Below, piece by piece: positions 1-9,379 of a DNA stretch of 64,000 nucleotides; the first letter of the stretch is position 1, and each line of letters starts with the position of its first letter. The stretch covers positions 150,868 to 214,867 of the forward strand of contig CAZHLJ010000005.1 in assembly GCA_964533215.1 (NCBI GenBank), written 5' to 3'. The notes under the pieces are model-generated. The model made no database searches and was not told the origin of the DNA. It saw only the letters and a list, made by a program, of their open reading frames with translations. Position numbers and translations under genes: made by a program. The stretch is from Bact-08 sp964533215 (GTDB lineage Bacteria; Bacteroidota; Bacteroidia; Bacteroidales; UBA932).

Positions 1-1069
1 CAGCAGCAGGAGCAACCATCACTGTTTGATTTTCATAGCTGAACTCTTCCAGAAGCCATTGTGCGAACTTGTCGCTGTCATCAATAGGAAGGCGGGCAAC
101 GGTATAGAATGCGCCCATAGGTTTAGGAGAGAAGACACCCTCCATTTTATTAAGAGCCTCTACCATTACGTCCCTGCGATTCATGTATTCACTGCGAACT
201 GCGTCAAAATATTCCTTAGGAGTGGCAAGAGCACCTTCAGCAGCAATCTGTCCATAAGCAGGAGAGCAAAGACGAGCCTGAGCATAACGCAGTACAGCCT
301 TCATTACCTCTTGATTCTTTGAGACAATTGCTCCTATGCGTACGCCGCACAAACTATATCTTTTAGAAACTGAATCAAGAAGGATGACATTTTGTTCCAG
401 CCCTTTGAGATGCATGCAAGAGAAGTGGGGCTCATCTGTGTAGCAGAATTCTCTGTATACTTCATCCGCAAAAATGAAAAGACCGTGTTTTTTAGCCATT
501 TCTCCTAACTCAATGAGTGATTCCTTCGAATAGAGACAACCTGTTGGGTTACCGGGATTACAAATTATAATTCCTTTGGTCTTAGGTGTTATAAGTTTCT
601 CAAACTCACTTGCACTAGGAAGAGCAAATCCATCTTCAAGGTATGTAGGGATTGGTTTCAATATAACATCGTTCTGAAGGGCGAATGAGTTGTAGTTAGT
701 ATAGAAAGGTTCCATTACAATAACCTCATCGGTAGGGTTGCAGGTCACAGCCAGTGCTATTTGCAGAGCTTCGCTGCCACCTGTGGTGATGTTGATGTCA
801 TCTGAAGTCACGTCAATGTTGATACCTTGGTAGTACTTAGCCAGCCCTTTGCGGTATGACTCCGTACCTCTTGAATCCGGATAGGATATGAGAACTGGAG
901 TTGCATTTTTTACAGCATCTATTGCCTCTTTTGGAGAGGCGATATCCGGCTGGCCGATATTCAAATGATATACCTTGATACCCCTTTTCTTTGCAGCATC
1001 TGCATAAGGAACCAATTTTCGGATTGGAGAAGCAGGCATCTCATTAGCCTTTTTAGATAGTGTTAACAT
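1..1069 (-). CDS. PLP-dependent aminotransferase class I/II (3' end outside window)
   Basis: The reading frame opens at ATG 1067-1069 (MLTLSKKANEMP) and runs off the left edge still open, so the C-terminus is missing. It shows the fold-type I aminotransferase marks: NIGQPDI near the N-terminus, NPGNPTGC, ADEVYREF, and the lysine box SVSKRYSLCGVRIG, whose lysine would hold pyridoxal phosphate. This is the aspartate/aromatic aminotransferase superfamily. The substrate cannot be read from sequence; Asp, Ala or aromatic amino acids are all possible. It lies downstream of dacB on the same strand but has its own promoter-like element, so it is probably transcribed separately. Confidence 0.9.
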   Translation of the reverse strand, partial: MLTLSKKANEMPASPIRKLVPYADAAKKRGIKVYHLNIGQPDIASPKEAIDAVKNATPVLISYPDSRGTESYRKGLAKYYQGINIDVTSDDINITTGGSEALQIALAVTCNPTDEVIVMEPFYTNYNSFALQNDVILKPIPTYLEDGFALPSASEFEKLITPKTKGIIICNPGNPTGCLYSKESLIELGEMAKKHGLFIFADEVYREFCYTDEPHFSCMHLKGLEQNVILLDSVSKRYSLCGVRIGAIVSKNQEVMKAVLRYAQARLCSPAYGQIAAEGALATPKEYFDAVRSEYMNRRDVMVEALNKMEGVFSPKPMGAFYTVARLPIDDSDKFAQWLLEEFSYENQTVMVAPAA

Positions 1070-1119
1070 TTCTGAAATATATTTATTATTTGTTAGTTTA
1101 CAGAAAAAGTAATTTGGAA

Positions 1120-1127
1120 CAAAGTTA
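1120..1127 (-). promoter_or_regulatory. TAnnTTTG -7 element upstream of aminotransferase
   Basis: On the minus strand the bases read TAACTTTG, matching the Bacteroidota -7 consensus TAnnTTTG. It lies about 50 bases before the aminotransferase start and just beyond the terminator of dacB. I see no clear -33 TTTG at the usual spacing. Confidence 0.5.
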
Positions 1128-1137
1128 TCTCTTTTAT

Positions 1138-1165
1138 TTTAAAAAAATCATTCTTCAACAAGAAT
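1138..1165 (-). terminator. Rho-independent terminator of dacB
   Basis: On the minus strand an ATTCTT / AAGAAT hairpin with loop GTTG (1150-1165) is followed by a run of T. It starts a few bases after the dacB stop codon. Confidence 0.6.
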
Positions 1166-1166
1166 T

Positions 1167-2627
1167 CTACTTTACAAGTGCCTGCATGAAGTTCTCGACA
1201 CCCACCTGCATCTGTGAAGCCTTTGCGGAATAGTTATTTATCAGAACAGCAAAGCTATATAATTCTCCATTTGGTCTTACTACATAACCTGCGTAACACC
1301 TGACGTTTGAAAGAGAACCACTCTTTGCGTGTATTTTGGATTTTTTTTCGGTCTCAATTTTACCAAGCACATTTTTCAAAGTCCCAGGACCTCCAGGCTG
1401 AGGAAGACTATTGAAAAAATACTCAAAATCGCTGCTATTTCTAATCGCAGAGAAATATTTGCACAAAAACCTGGCCGAGACATAATTCTGTCTTGAAAGT
1501 CCACTTCCGTCAACCTGAGTATAACCTGTCTGTGAAAGTCCCATTTCGCTCATAAGCCTGGCAACTGCTACTCTGCTTGAATCGTAAGAACCTACTCCAG
1601 TCATTTTTTTGCCGATGGTCTTATACAAAGTCTCAGCATAGAAGTTATTGCTTATTCGATTTGTCACATTTACAATTGAAGCCAGTTTGGGAGAAAAAGT
1701 TTCTGTTATAGGTTTCATTTCGGATAAGCCAGGTGCATCATATTCTTTGGCATCTTTCACCTGAGGATCGCTTAGTATTCCCTTTTTTTCCAGGAATTTG
1801 CGGAACTCAAAAGCGCAGCTTAAAGGTCCGAATTTGTTTGAAACATCAATCATAACAGAATCCTTGTTAGCCGGAAGGGTGCCATTGAATTCTCCTATCT
1901 TTGCCAGATTTGATACAAAATACGAACTCTTGTCTCCAGTGCTGGTCTCAGCTGATGTAAGACCTATTTTATATTCCATGCCGGGAACCTGAGGATATAC
2001 GCTTTCCATAAATACCTTGTCTCCCACATTTTTACCTGGAATAAACTTGAAATATTGGACATTTTCGCAGAATGACAGACCTGATGCGCCGCTACCGAAA
2101 GATGGGCCAAGATTACTCCACGACCAGCTTTCGGGGATTGTCTCATCTTGAAAATATCTGTCGTCAGCGACAATGCTGCCGTTAATCCTGGCGATACCTG
2201 CTTCCGACAATGCCTTTGCCCACTCTTCAAAAACAGTCGCCACAGGTATTGCAACAGTGTCCTTTGAACCTAGTGTGGGATCTCCACCTCCTACAATGAA
2301 AAGATCGCCATACAATACGCCATTGCTGACATATCCCGAATGACAGATTTTTGTAGAGAACCGGTAATCCGGTCCAAGAAGTTTCAGAGATAAACCAGTC
2401 GTAATAGTTTTCATTGTGGAAGCTGTCAGCAGTGGTGCATCCGGATTCCAGGAAGCAACAGTCTTACCGCTTCCGTTCATTACCATAATACCGACAACAG
2501 CGTCTCTGAAGAGTGTATCGCTCTTCATGTGATTAACGTACTTTTGAATTTGATTGTTCTGACCAGAGAGATTCAATGGCATTGCAAATGCTGTGGAAAC
2601 AAACATCAGAGTGGCAAGCAGTCTCAT
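1167..2627 (-). CDS. dacB: D-alanyl-D-alanine carboxypeptidase/endopeptidase (PBP4, S13 family)
   Basis: This is a 486-residue low-molecular-mass penicillin-binding protein that trims or cleaves peptide cross-links of peptidoglycan in the periplasm. The N-terminus is a short signal peptide (MRLLATLMFVSTAFA). All three active-site boxes are visible: STMK at residues 70-73 with the catalytic serine, SNN at 326-328, and HAKSGS near 433-438 in place of the usual KTG. The VDGSGLSR stretch before the last box is typical of family S13. Length is normal for PBP4. It is divergent from glnN. Confidence 0.92.
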   Translation of the reverse strand: MRLLATLMFVSTAFAMPLNLSGQNNQIQKYVNHMKSDTLFRDAVVGIMVMNGSGKTVASWNPDAPLLTASTMKTITTGLSLKLLGPDYRFSTKICHSGYVSNGVLYGDLFIVGGGDPTLGSKDTVAIPVATVFEEWAKALSEAGIARINGSIVADDRYFQDETIPESWSWSNLGPSFGSGASGLSFCENVQYFKFIPGKNVGDKVFMESVYPQVPGMEYKIGLTSAETSTGDKSSYFVSNLAKIGEFNGTLPANKDSVMIDVSNKFGPLSCAFEFRKFLEKKGILSDPQVKDAKEYDAPGLSEMKPITETFSPKLASIVNVTNRISNNFYAETLYKTIGKKMTGVGSYDSSRVAVARLMSEMGLSQTGYTQVDGSGLSRQNYVSARFLCKYFSAIRNSSDFEYFFNSLPQPGGPGTLKNVLGKIETEKKSKIHAKSGSLSNVRCYAGYVVRPNGELYSFAVLINNYSAKASQMQVGVENFMQALVK

Positions 2628-2693
2628 TTTATTATTGATTTGATTAATGTACGAAAGTACGAAATTTGATTCAAGATTTTTTAAAAATATAGC

Positions 2694-2701
2694 TACATTT
2701 G
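2694..2701 (+). promoter_or_regulatory. TAnnTTTG -7 element of glnN
   Basis: TACATTTG matches the Bacteroidota -7 box. Transcription would start near 2708, downstream of an in-frame ATG at 2647 and just before the ATG at 2722. This is the main reason to place the glnN start at 2722. Confidence 0.6.
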
Positions 2702-2721
2702 CCGAGATTAATTATTACGAT

Positions 2722-4911
2722 ATGAGCAGTTTTAGAAAAAGAGCCCTAGATGAGTTTGCAAGTCACAAAGCTGAAAGGTTTTATGAGGAGAATCGCCCTG
2801 TTTCCACCTACTTCGGAGAGAATGTCTTCGATGTGGAGAAGATGCACAGGTATTTATCAGCAGAAGCTTTTGATGCTGTTCAGATGGCAATCAGTGACGG
2901 GGTCAAGATTGATAGGGGAATAGCAAACCAGATAGCATCGGGCATGAAATCCTGGGCTGTTGAAAGAGGCGCTACTCACTATACGCACTGGTTTCATCCT
3001 CTTACAGATGCAACCGCTGAGAAACATGAAGCTTTTGTTGATCCTACCAAGAATGGTGGAGTATTTGAAAATTTCAAGGGAGAGGCTCTTGTCCAACAGG
3101 AACCTGATGCATCCAGTTTCCCTACCGGAGGTCTAAGAAATACCTTTGAAGCCAGAGGATATTCCGCATGGGATCCTACTTCTCCGGCATTCATAATAGA
3201 TCAGACTCTTTGTATCCCATCTGTATTTGTTGCATACACAGGTGAGTCACTTGACCATAAGACACCTCATCTAAAATCTTTGCAGGCACTGGACAAAGCT
3301 GCTGTAGATCTATGTAAGATGTTTGACCATAAGGTAAACAGGGTTAACGTAATGCTTGGTCTTGAACAGGAGTATTTTCTAGTTGATGAGGCTCTTTACA
3401 GAGCAAGACCTGACCTGATGATCTGCAACAGAACTTTACTCGGACATACTGCTGCCAAGGATCAGCAATTGGAAGATCATTATTTTGGAGCCATACCTTC
3501 GCGTGTGATGGCTTTTATGAAGGATTTCGAGACAGAGGCTTATAAGTTAGGAGTTGTCTTGAAAACCCGCCACAATGAGGTTGCCCCCAATCAGTTCGAA
3601 TTCGCACCATATTATGAAGAGGCCAATCTATCAATAGATCACAATCTTATGATGATGATTCTTATGAGGAAGATTGCCAAGAAGCATAAACTTAAAGTCA
3701 TATTTCACGAAAAACCTTTTGCCGGTGTCAACGGATCAGGAAAGCACTGCAACTGGTCTATGGTTACAAATACAGGAGTCAATCTGCTATCTCCAGGTAA
3801 AACACCAAGAACCAACCTTCAATTTCTAAGCTGTTTTGTATCTGTAATAAGGGCTGCTTATGAACACCATCATCTTTTGATGGCTGGTGTCGCCTCTCTG
3901 AACAATTCGCACAGACTTGGAGGAGGCGAGGCTCCACCTGCTGTAATGTCGGTTTTTATGGGTTCCACTCTCTCGGGTGTTCTGGATTCAATTGAAAATA
4001 TGACTGTGACTGACGATATCTCTCAGGATATAAGTAAATTGAAATTAGATATCGTAAACAAGATACCGGAGATATTACCGGATAATACAGACAGAAATAG
4101 AACCTCTCCTTTTGCATTCACAGGGAATAGGTTCGAATTCAGAGCAGTAGGCTCATCTGTAAATGTAGCATCGGCCATTTACCTTCTTAATGCAGCTGTG
4201 GCACAGCAGATGTCAAGATTCACATCTCTTACTGAAAGTCTTATTAAGTCCGGTGTATCAAAAGAGGAGGCTTTCCTTCAGATTATCAGACAATATATAA
4301 AGGAGTCAAAACTTATCAGGTTTGAAGGGAACGGATACAGTCAGGAGTGGCAGGATGAGGCGAGCAGAAGGGGGTTGAAAGGTATTTCGGATATACCTGA
4401 AGCCTATAAAAGTTTTCTGGAGGAGAAGAGTGTAAACCTTATGAAAGAAACCGGCGTTTTGACAGAGAGGGAAGTGGAAGCGAGATATGAGGTAATGAAC
4501 GAGATTTTTATCAAAAAGACACAGATTGAGGCTAGAGTGATCGGAGATCTTACAATCAATCATATCATCCCTACTGCAATCAAGTTTCAGAATTCTCTTA
4601 TTGATAATGTTATAGGAATAAAAGAATTGTTTGGGCATGAAGAGTTTAAAGCTATGTGCGAAAATCAATTGACTACTATAAAGAAAATTTCAGGTTATAT
4701 ACAGGCGCTAAGGGATGATTCCCATGCAATTGTTGAGGCCAGAAAAGAGGCAAACAAAATTTCAACTTATGCTGAAAGAGCTGCTGCATACTCAAAAAAT
4801 GTGATACCATACATTTCTAGATTACGAGAAGTGTCGGATAAACTTGAAATGTTGGTAGACGATGAGTTGTGGCCTTTGCCTAAGTACAGGGAATTATTAT
4901 TCTGGAGGTAG
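2722..4911 (+). CDS. glnN: Glutamine synthetase type III
   Basis: The 729-residue product makes glutamine from glutamate, ammonia and ATP and is the main ammonium-assimilation enzyme in many Bacteroidota. The length equals that of known GSIII proteins when translation begins at MSSFRKRALDEF (2722). An upstream in-frame ATG at 2647 would add 25 residues and precedes the promoter box. Recognisable blocks include THYTHWFHPLTD, GLEQEYFLVDE, KTRHNEVAPNQFEFAP (metal and glutamate binding), FHEKPFAGVNGSGKH (ATP site) and NRTSPFAFTGNRFEFRAVG. No P-II gene lies next to it. Confidence 0.95.
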   Translation: MSSFRKRALDEFASHKAERFYEENRPVSTYFGENVFDVEKMHRYLSAEAFDAVQMAISDGVKIDRGIANQIASGMKSWAVERGATHYTHWFHPLTDATAEKHEAFVDPTKNGGVFENFKGEALVQQEPDASSFPTGGLRNTFEARGYSAWDPTSPAFIIDQTLCIPSVFVAYTGESLDHKTPHLKSLQALDKAAVDLCKMFDHKVNRVNVMLGLEQEYFLVDEALYRARPDLMICNRTLLGHTAAKDQQLEDHYFGAIPSRVMAFMKDFETEAYKLGVVLKTRHNEVAPNQFEFAPYYEEANLSIDHNLMMMILMRKIAKKHKLKVIFHEKPFAGVNGSGKHCNWSMVTNTGVNLLSPGKTPRTNLQFLSCFVSVIRAAYEHHHLLMAGVASLNNSHRLGGGEAPPAVMSVFMGSTLSGVLDSIENMTVTDDISQDISKLKLDIVNKIPEILPDNTDRNRTSPFAFTGNRFEFRAVGSSVNVASAIYLLNAAVAQQMSRFTSLTESLIKSGVSKEEAFLQIIRQYIKESKLIRFEGNGYSQEWQDEASRRGLKGISDIPEAYKSFLEEKSVNLMKETGVLTEREVEARYEVMNEIFIKKTQIEARVIGDLTINHIIPTAIKFQNSLIDNVIGIKELFGHEEFKAMCENQLTTIKKISGYIQALRDDSHAIVEARKEANKISTYAERAAAYSKNVIPYISRLREVSDKLEMLVDDELWPLPKYRELLFWR

Positions 4912-4941
4912 TTCACTAAGTGTTTAACTAATTATCTTATT

Positions 4942-6129
4942 ATGTCACAAACCAGCACAGAAGCAACAAAATATTCCCAGAGAGGAGTTTCATCATCTAA
5001 GGATGATGTGCACAAAGCTATACAGAATGTAGATAAAGGTCTTTTTCCAAAGGCTTTCTGCAAAATTGTTCCTGATTATCTCGGCAATGATCCTGACTAT
5101 TGTCTTGTAATGCATGCTGACGGTGCAGGAACGAAATCTTCACTGGCATATGCATACTGGAGAGAGACGGGGGATATTAGTGTCTGGACAGGGATTGCTC
5201 AGGATGCAATCGTGATGAACACAGATGATCTTATTTGTGTCGGAGCTTGTGACAATATACTTTTGTCTTCTACTATAGGCCGCAACAAGCATAGAATTTC
5301 AGGAGAGGTAATATCCAGAATCATATCCGGATCTCAGGAATTTGCTGATAAAATGGCCGGATATGGAATAAAAATTATCCTTACAGGTGGTGAAACTGCG
5401 GATGTAGGTGACCTGGTACGCACAATTATTGTGGACAGTACTGTATGTGCAAGGATAAAGAGATCGGATGTCATCGATAATGGAAACATTCAGGCCGGCG
5501 ATGTAATTGTAGGACTTTCGTCATACGGCAAGGCTGTGTATGAAGATGAATATAACGGAGGAACAGGAAGCAACGGACTTACATCAGCCAGGCATGATCT
5601 CTTCGAATCCTATATTGGCACCAAATATCCGGAGACCTACAATAATCAGATTCCCAAGGATCTGGCTTATACAGGCAGGAAAAGGCTGGATGAGATAGAA
5701 CCTGAGACCGGGATCAGTTATGGAAAGCTGGTTTTATCGCCTACCCGGACCTATGCTCCGGTGATAAAAGAGATGCTTAGCCATCATCGCCGGGATATTC
5801 ACGGAATGGTACACTGCTCTGGAGGAGCACAGACAAAGATTCTTCATTTTATTGATAAATTTAAGGTTATTAAGGATAATCTTTTCCCTGTCCCCCCTTT
5901 ATTCAAGGCCATCCAAAAGGAGTCAATCACACCTTGGCAGGAGATGTACAAGGTATTCAATATGGGACATAGAATGGAAGTTTATGTCAATGAAAGAATT
6001 GCCGGTGACCTTATAAAGATTTCTCAAAAATTTGGTATTGATGCTCAGATTATAGGAAGGGTAGAACCTGCAAAAAATGCATCTGTTGAACTTCAAACTG
6101 AATTTGGAGTTTTTATCTATGAAAAATAA
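4942..6129 (+). CDS. purM: Phosphoribosylformylglycinamidine cyclo-ligase (AIR synthetase)
   Basis: This 395-residue enzyme closes the imidazole ring in step five of purine synthesis (FGAM + ATP to AIR). The N-terminus has the family's YSQRGVS and HADGAGTKSSLAY blocks, followed by DDLICVGA and LTGGETADVGD, which form the ATP-binding core. The C-terminal half carries HGMVHCSGGAQTKIL. The protein is longer than the 345-residue E. coli form, as is usual in Bacteroidota. It begins 30 bases after glnN and may be co-transcribed with it. Its end overlaps the next gene by 11 bases. Confidence 0.92.
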   Translation: MSQTSTEATKYSQRGVSSSKDDVHKAIQNVDKGLFPKAFCKIVPDYLGNDPDYCLVMHADGAGTKSSLAYAYWRETGDISVWTGIAQDAIVMNTDDLICVGACDNILLSSTIGRNKHRISGEVISRIISGSQEFADKMAGYGIKIILTGGETADVGDLVRTIIVDSTVCARIKRSDVIDNGNIQAGDVIVGLSSYGKAVYEDEYNGGTGSNGLTSARHDLFESYIGTKYPETYNNQIPKDLAYTGRKRLDEIEPETGISYGKLVLSPTRTYAPVIKEMLSHHRRDIHGMVHCSGGAQTKILHFIDKFKVIKDNLFPVPPLFKAIQKESITPWQEMYKVFNMGHRMEVYVNERIAGDLIKISQKFGIDAQIIGRVEPAKNASVELQTEFGVFIYEK

Positions 6130-7558
6130 CTGCATAATCTTATTTGTTGCAGGTTGCCTGCTTATCTCGTGCAGACCTAAGGGAGAATCTACTGAATCTC
6201 AGGATTCAGTCCCTGTTGCAGAGAAGGCTCTGACAGGCACCTCATCAATATATTATGCAGACTATAATGAATATCCAGACAATATTGTCACTCTGCCAAT
6301 CGGGGTTTTTGACTCAGGTACTGGAGGGTTGACTGTACTGGAGGCATTTCTGGGATTGGATCTTTTTAACAATTCAACTGGAAAGGAGGGTGCTGATGGT
6401 GTTCCGGATTATGCATCCGAGAATTTTACATATCTTGCTGACCAGGCAAACATGCCATATGGCAATTATGCATCTGCCGGCAAACAGGACTATCTGAGGG
6501 AGTTGGTTGTAAAGGATGCCCTTTTTCTTACCACAAAACCGAACAGGTCCAAAATAGTTGTAATAGCATGCAATACAGCAACTGCTTATGGCTTGTCCGA
6601 TGTCGGAAACATGTTGAAGAGAGGATTGCCGGACGTGTCTGTTGTTGGTGTAATAAACGCGGGGGTGAATGCATCTCTTGATAAAATTGGTGAAAAGGAA
6701 GATGCCGCAGTAGGAGTAATGGCTACAGTTGGTACAATTTCCTCTCAGGGATATCAGAAAACAATTATAAATACAGCGAGGGACAGAGGTTACAAAGGAA
6801 ATTTGAAAATTGTGTGTCAATCTGGGCTGGGATTTGCAGAGGCTGTTGACATGGAAAAGGATTTTATAGATAAAGATGCTACCGGTATAAGGGAAAATTA
6901 CAGAGGACCTGCTCTTGGAACAGACTCTTTATCAATTAATCCGGAAATGCTTGACAGGTATAATTTCCATTATGGCCAAGGAGCCATACTTCTATCTGGA
7001 AGCAGTGGTAAAATCACCAAGTTACAGTTGAACTCTGCCGGAAACTATGCAAGATTTCATCTTGTATCTCTTATTGAAAAGCATAGGCAGCAAAACAATG
7101 GCTTATTGCTAAAGAATATAATACTTGGGTGCACGCATTATCCATTTCTTATTGATACCCTCAGAAAGGTTCTGTCAGAGCTTGTAAACTATAAGAAAGA
7201 CGGGGAAAAAATATATGCCAAAGTTTTAGCCGATGATATTGAATTCATTGATCCGGCAGTATATACAGCCAGGGAGGTTTATTCCATATTAAGCAAGGAG
7301 CATATTCTTCGCAAAGGCAATGATGGGAACAAATTAAAAGCCTATATCTCGGTTCCTGCAAAGGATGTTGCTCCTGAAAATCTCGACGAGAAAGGGAACC
7401 TTGCTTATGATTTCAAATATGGAAGAGCTATAGGCAGCGAGCTTCAGACTGTAGATATTGTACCCTTTTCCAGTAAAAATATTAATCCATATAACCTTGC
7501 AAGGATTAGGGAGAGGCTTCCACTATCATATCGGTTAATAAATAAAATAATTGAATAG
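6119..7558 (+). CDS. Lipoprotein with an enlarged glutamate racemase domain
   Basis: The catalytic skeleton of glutamate racemase is clear: IGVFDSGTGGLTV (Asp65, Ser66), ADQANMPYGNY, IACNTATAYG (Cys151) and ILGCTHYPFL (Cys338). The two cysteines are the usual acid/base pair that interconverts L- and D-glutamate. Two things are odd. The protein is 479 residues against about 270 for ordinary MurI, with large insertions between the motifs and a C-terminal extension. It also begins with a lipoprotein signal (LLISC, Cys18), which would place it outside the cytoplasm. The start at 6119 is chosen because it opens this signal peptide; a longer frame from 6077 would bury it. It may not be the murein-precursor enzyme. 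Confidence 0.8.
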   Translation: MKNNCIILFVAGCLLISCRPKGESTESQDSVPVAEKALTGTSSIYYADYNEYPDNIVTLPIGVFDSGTGGLTVLEAFLGLDLFNNSTGKEGADGVPDYASENFTYLADQANMPYGNYASAGKQDYLRELVVKDALFLTTKPNRSKIVVIACNTATAYGLSDVGNMLKRGLPDVSVVGVINAGVNASLDKIGEKEDAAVGVMATVGTISSQGYQKTIINTARDRGYKGNLKIVCQSGLGFAEAVDMEKDFIDKDATGIRENYRGPALGTDSLSINPEMLDRYNFHYGQGAILLSGSSGKITKLQLNSAGNYARFHLVSLIEKHRQQNNGLLLKNIILGCTHYPFLIDTLRKVLSELVNYKKDGEKIYAKVLADDIEFIDPAVYTAREVYSILSKEHILRKGNDGNKLKAYISVPAKDVAPENLDEKGNLAYDFKYGRAIGSELQTVDIVPFSSKNINPYNLARIRERLPLSYRLINKIIE

Positions 7559-7559
7559 A

Positions 7560-8183
7560 ATGGCTTACCAACCTACAATTTCTCACGAGGAGATAGATGC
7601 ATTGCAGCCGGCCACTTTTAAAGGAGAGGTTGTGGTTATCGATGAGTTATCTGAACAATATAAAGATTCAATAGAGTTTCTCTCTCAGCAGAGGATAATT
7701 GGATTTGATACAGAAACTAAACCAATGTTTCAGGCAAATGCCAAAAAAAACGGAGTTGCCTTGCTTCAGCTATCCGGAACAGACAAAGCGTTTATTTTCA
7801 GACTTACATCGTTAGGCTTGCCTGAAGAGTTATGCAAAATACTCTCTTCCGCAAGGATAATCAAAGTAGGTGCTGCTGTGCATGATGATATAAGAGGGTT
7901 ACAGAGATATGCAAAATTTACAGCAAAGGGCTTTGTAGATTTGCAGACAATTGGAATAAACTGGGGAATAAAGGAGAAGAGTGTGCGGAAGATGGCAGCT
8001 ATAATTCTAGGGCTACGGATATCAAAATCACAGCAACTCTCGAACTGGGAGGCCCATGAATTATCCCCGGCACAGATACAGTATGCAGCTATTGATGCCT
8101 GGGCTTGTCAGAAAATGTACTTAAAGCTATTGAGCACACCCAGGGAAGTTGTTCAGGAGGAGGTTGAATCATGTCAAAAATAA
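7560..8183 (+). CDS. 3'-5' exonuclease, DEDDy family (RNase D/WRN-type domain)
   Basis: This is a 207-residue single-domain exonuclease. The metal-binding residues of DEDDy nucleases are in order: GFDTETKP (D-x-E), KVGAAVHDDIRGL (second Asp) and YAAIDAWACQKMY (Y-x3-D). It lacks the HRDC domains of RNase D, so it is the short Bacteroidota type whose physiological RNA or DNA substrate I cannot name. The ATG at 7560 lies one base after the previous stop. A TTG nine bases earlier is less likely. The 3' end overlaps the next gene. Confidence 0.85.
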   Translation: MAYQPTISHEEIDALQPATFKGEVVVIDELSEQYKDSIEFLSQQRIIGFDTETKPMFQANAKKNGVALLQLSGTDKAFIFRLTSLGLPEELCKILSSARIIKVGAAVHDDIRGLQRYAKFTAKGFVDLQTIGINWGIKEKSVRKMAAIILGLRISKSQQLSNWEAHELSPAQIQYAAIDAWACQKMYLKLLSTPREVVQEEVESCQK

Positions 8184-9370
8184 TATTAAAAAAGGGTAGG
8201 GATGAATCTTTAAGGCGATTTCATCCGTGGGTTTTTTCAGGAGCCATTCATCGTATGGAGGGCGCTCCTTCTGAGGGAGATATTGTTGAAGTATACTCTT
8301 CTGACGGGAAATTCCTTGGATGCGGGCATTATCAGGTTGGCTCAATCACAGTCAGGATTCTAAGTTTCGACAACCTCGCTCTTTCTCCTGATTTCTGGAA
8401 GATAAGAATCGGTTCGGCATACGAGATGCGAAAGGCAATGGGGCTTGCTGGTTCATCAACAACAAATGCATACAGGCTTGTACATGGTGAGGGCGATTCT
8501 CTTCCTGGTCTTATAATTGACTTCTATAACGGGACTGCCGTCATTCAAGCGCACTCTGCCGGGATGTTTCTATCCAGAGATAAGATAGTAGAAGCGCTAA
8601 AGATTGTATATGGCTCAGAATTGTCTGCAGTTTACGACAAAAGTTCAGGGACCGCACCATTTAAGGCTGGGTTGGAACTTGCAGATGGCTATCTTTATGG
8701 AGCATCCAATTTGCCGGTAAAGGTTGTAGAGAATGGCAATCTCTTCTCTGTAGACTGGGAAGGTGGACAGAAAACAGGCTTCTTTCTGGATCAACGGGAT
8801 AACCGGCAGCTTGTTAAACATTATTCATCTGGTCGCAGAGTCTTGAATCTTTTTTGTTATACCGGAGGATTTTCAATTTATGCATTATCCGGAGGTGCCT
8901 CTTCAGTAGATTCGGTGGACAGCTCCCAGAAGGCAGTTGATCTTATGGAAGGCAATATTGCCTTGAACATAGAAGCAGGGTTAATAGGAAACAATGTAAA
9001 ACACAATAGTATTTGTGAGGATGCCATTGACTTTTTAAAGAATGGAGGATCGAACAGATATGATTTGATGATAGTGGACCCACCTGCCTTTGCAAAGCAT
9101 AGGGGTGCCATATCAAATGCGCTGAGAGCCTATCAGAGGCTCAATGCTGCAGCAATAGAAAAAGTGGCTCCAGGTGGCATTATCTTTACTTTCAGTTGTT
9201 CTCAGGTTGTAGACAAGATAGCCTTTTCACAGGCGATATTCTCTGCTGCAGCCCAGACCGGCAGAAATGTAAAGATATTGCATAGACTTTCACAGCCATG
9301 CGATCATCCTGTCAGTGTATATCATCCTGAAGGAGAGTATCTCAAGGGGTTGGTTTTATTTGTCGAATAG
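8171..9370 (+). CDS. Class I SAM-dependent rRNA methyltransferase with PUA domain (RlmI-like)
   Basis: The 399-residue protein begins with a PUA RNA-binding domain (FHPWVFSGAI, GDIVEVYSSDG). It continues with a Rossmann methyltransferase domain: RVLNLFCYTGGFSIYA for S-adenosylmethionine, DPPAFAKHR, and FTFSCSQVV near the C-terminus. This layout is that of the 23S rRNA cytosine-C5 methyltransferase RlmI and relatives. The exact target base is inferred from family only. It overlaps the exonuclease gene by 13 bases, suggesting translational coupling. Confidence 0.88.
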   Translation: MSKIILKKGRDESLRRFHPWVFSGAIHRMEGAPSEGDIVEVYSSDGKFLGCGHYQVGSITVRILSFDNLALSPDFWKIRIGSAYEMRKAMGLAGSSTTNAYRLVHGEGDSLPGLIIDFYNGTAVIQAHSAGMFLSRDKIVEALKIVYGSELSAVYDKSSGTAPFKAGLELADGYLYGASNLPVKVVENGNLFSVDWEGGQKTGFFLDQRDNRQLVKHYSSGRRVLNLFCYTGGFSIYALSGGASSVDSVDSSQKAVDLMEGNIALNIEAGLIGNNVKHNSICEDAIDFLKNGGSNRYDLMIVDPPAFAKHRGAISNALRAYQRLNAAAIEKVAPGGIIFTFSCSQVVDKIAFSQAIFSAAAQTGRNVKILHRLSQPCDHPVSVYHPEGEYLKGLVLFVE

Positions 9371-9379
9371 CAAAATGAT

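Noticed and set aside
26..322. 98-codon plus-strand frame at the left edge
   Set aside because: It lies antisense to the aminotransferase, whose motifs are unmistakable.
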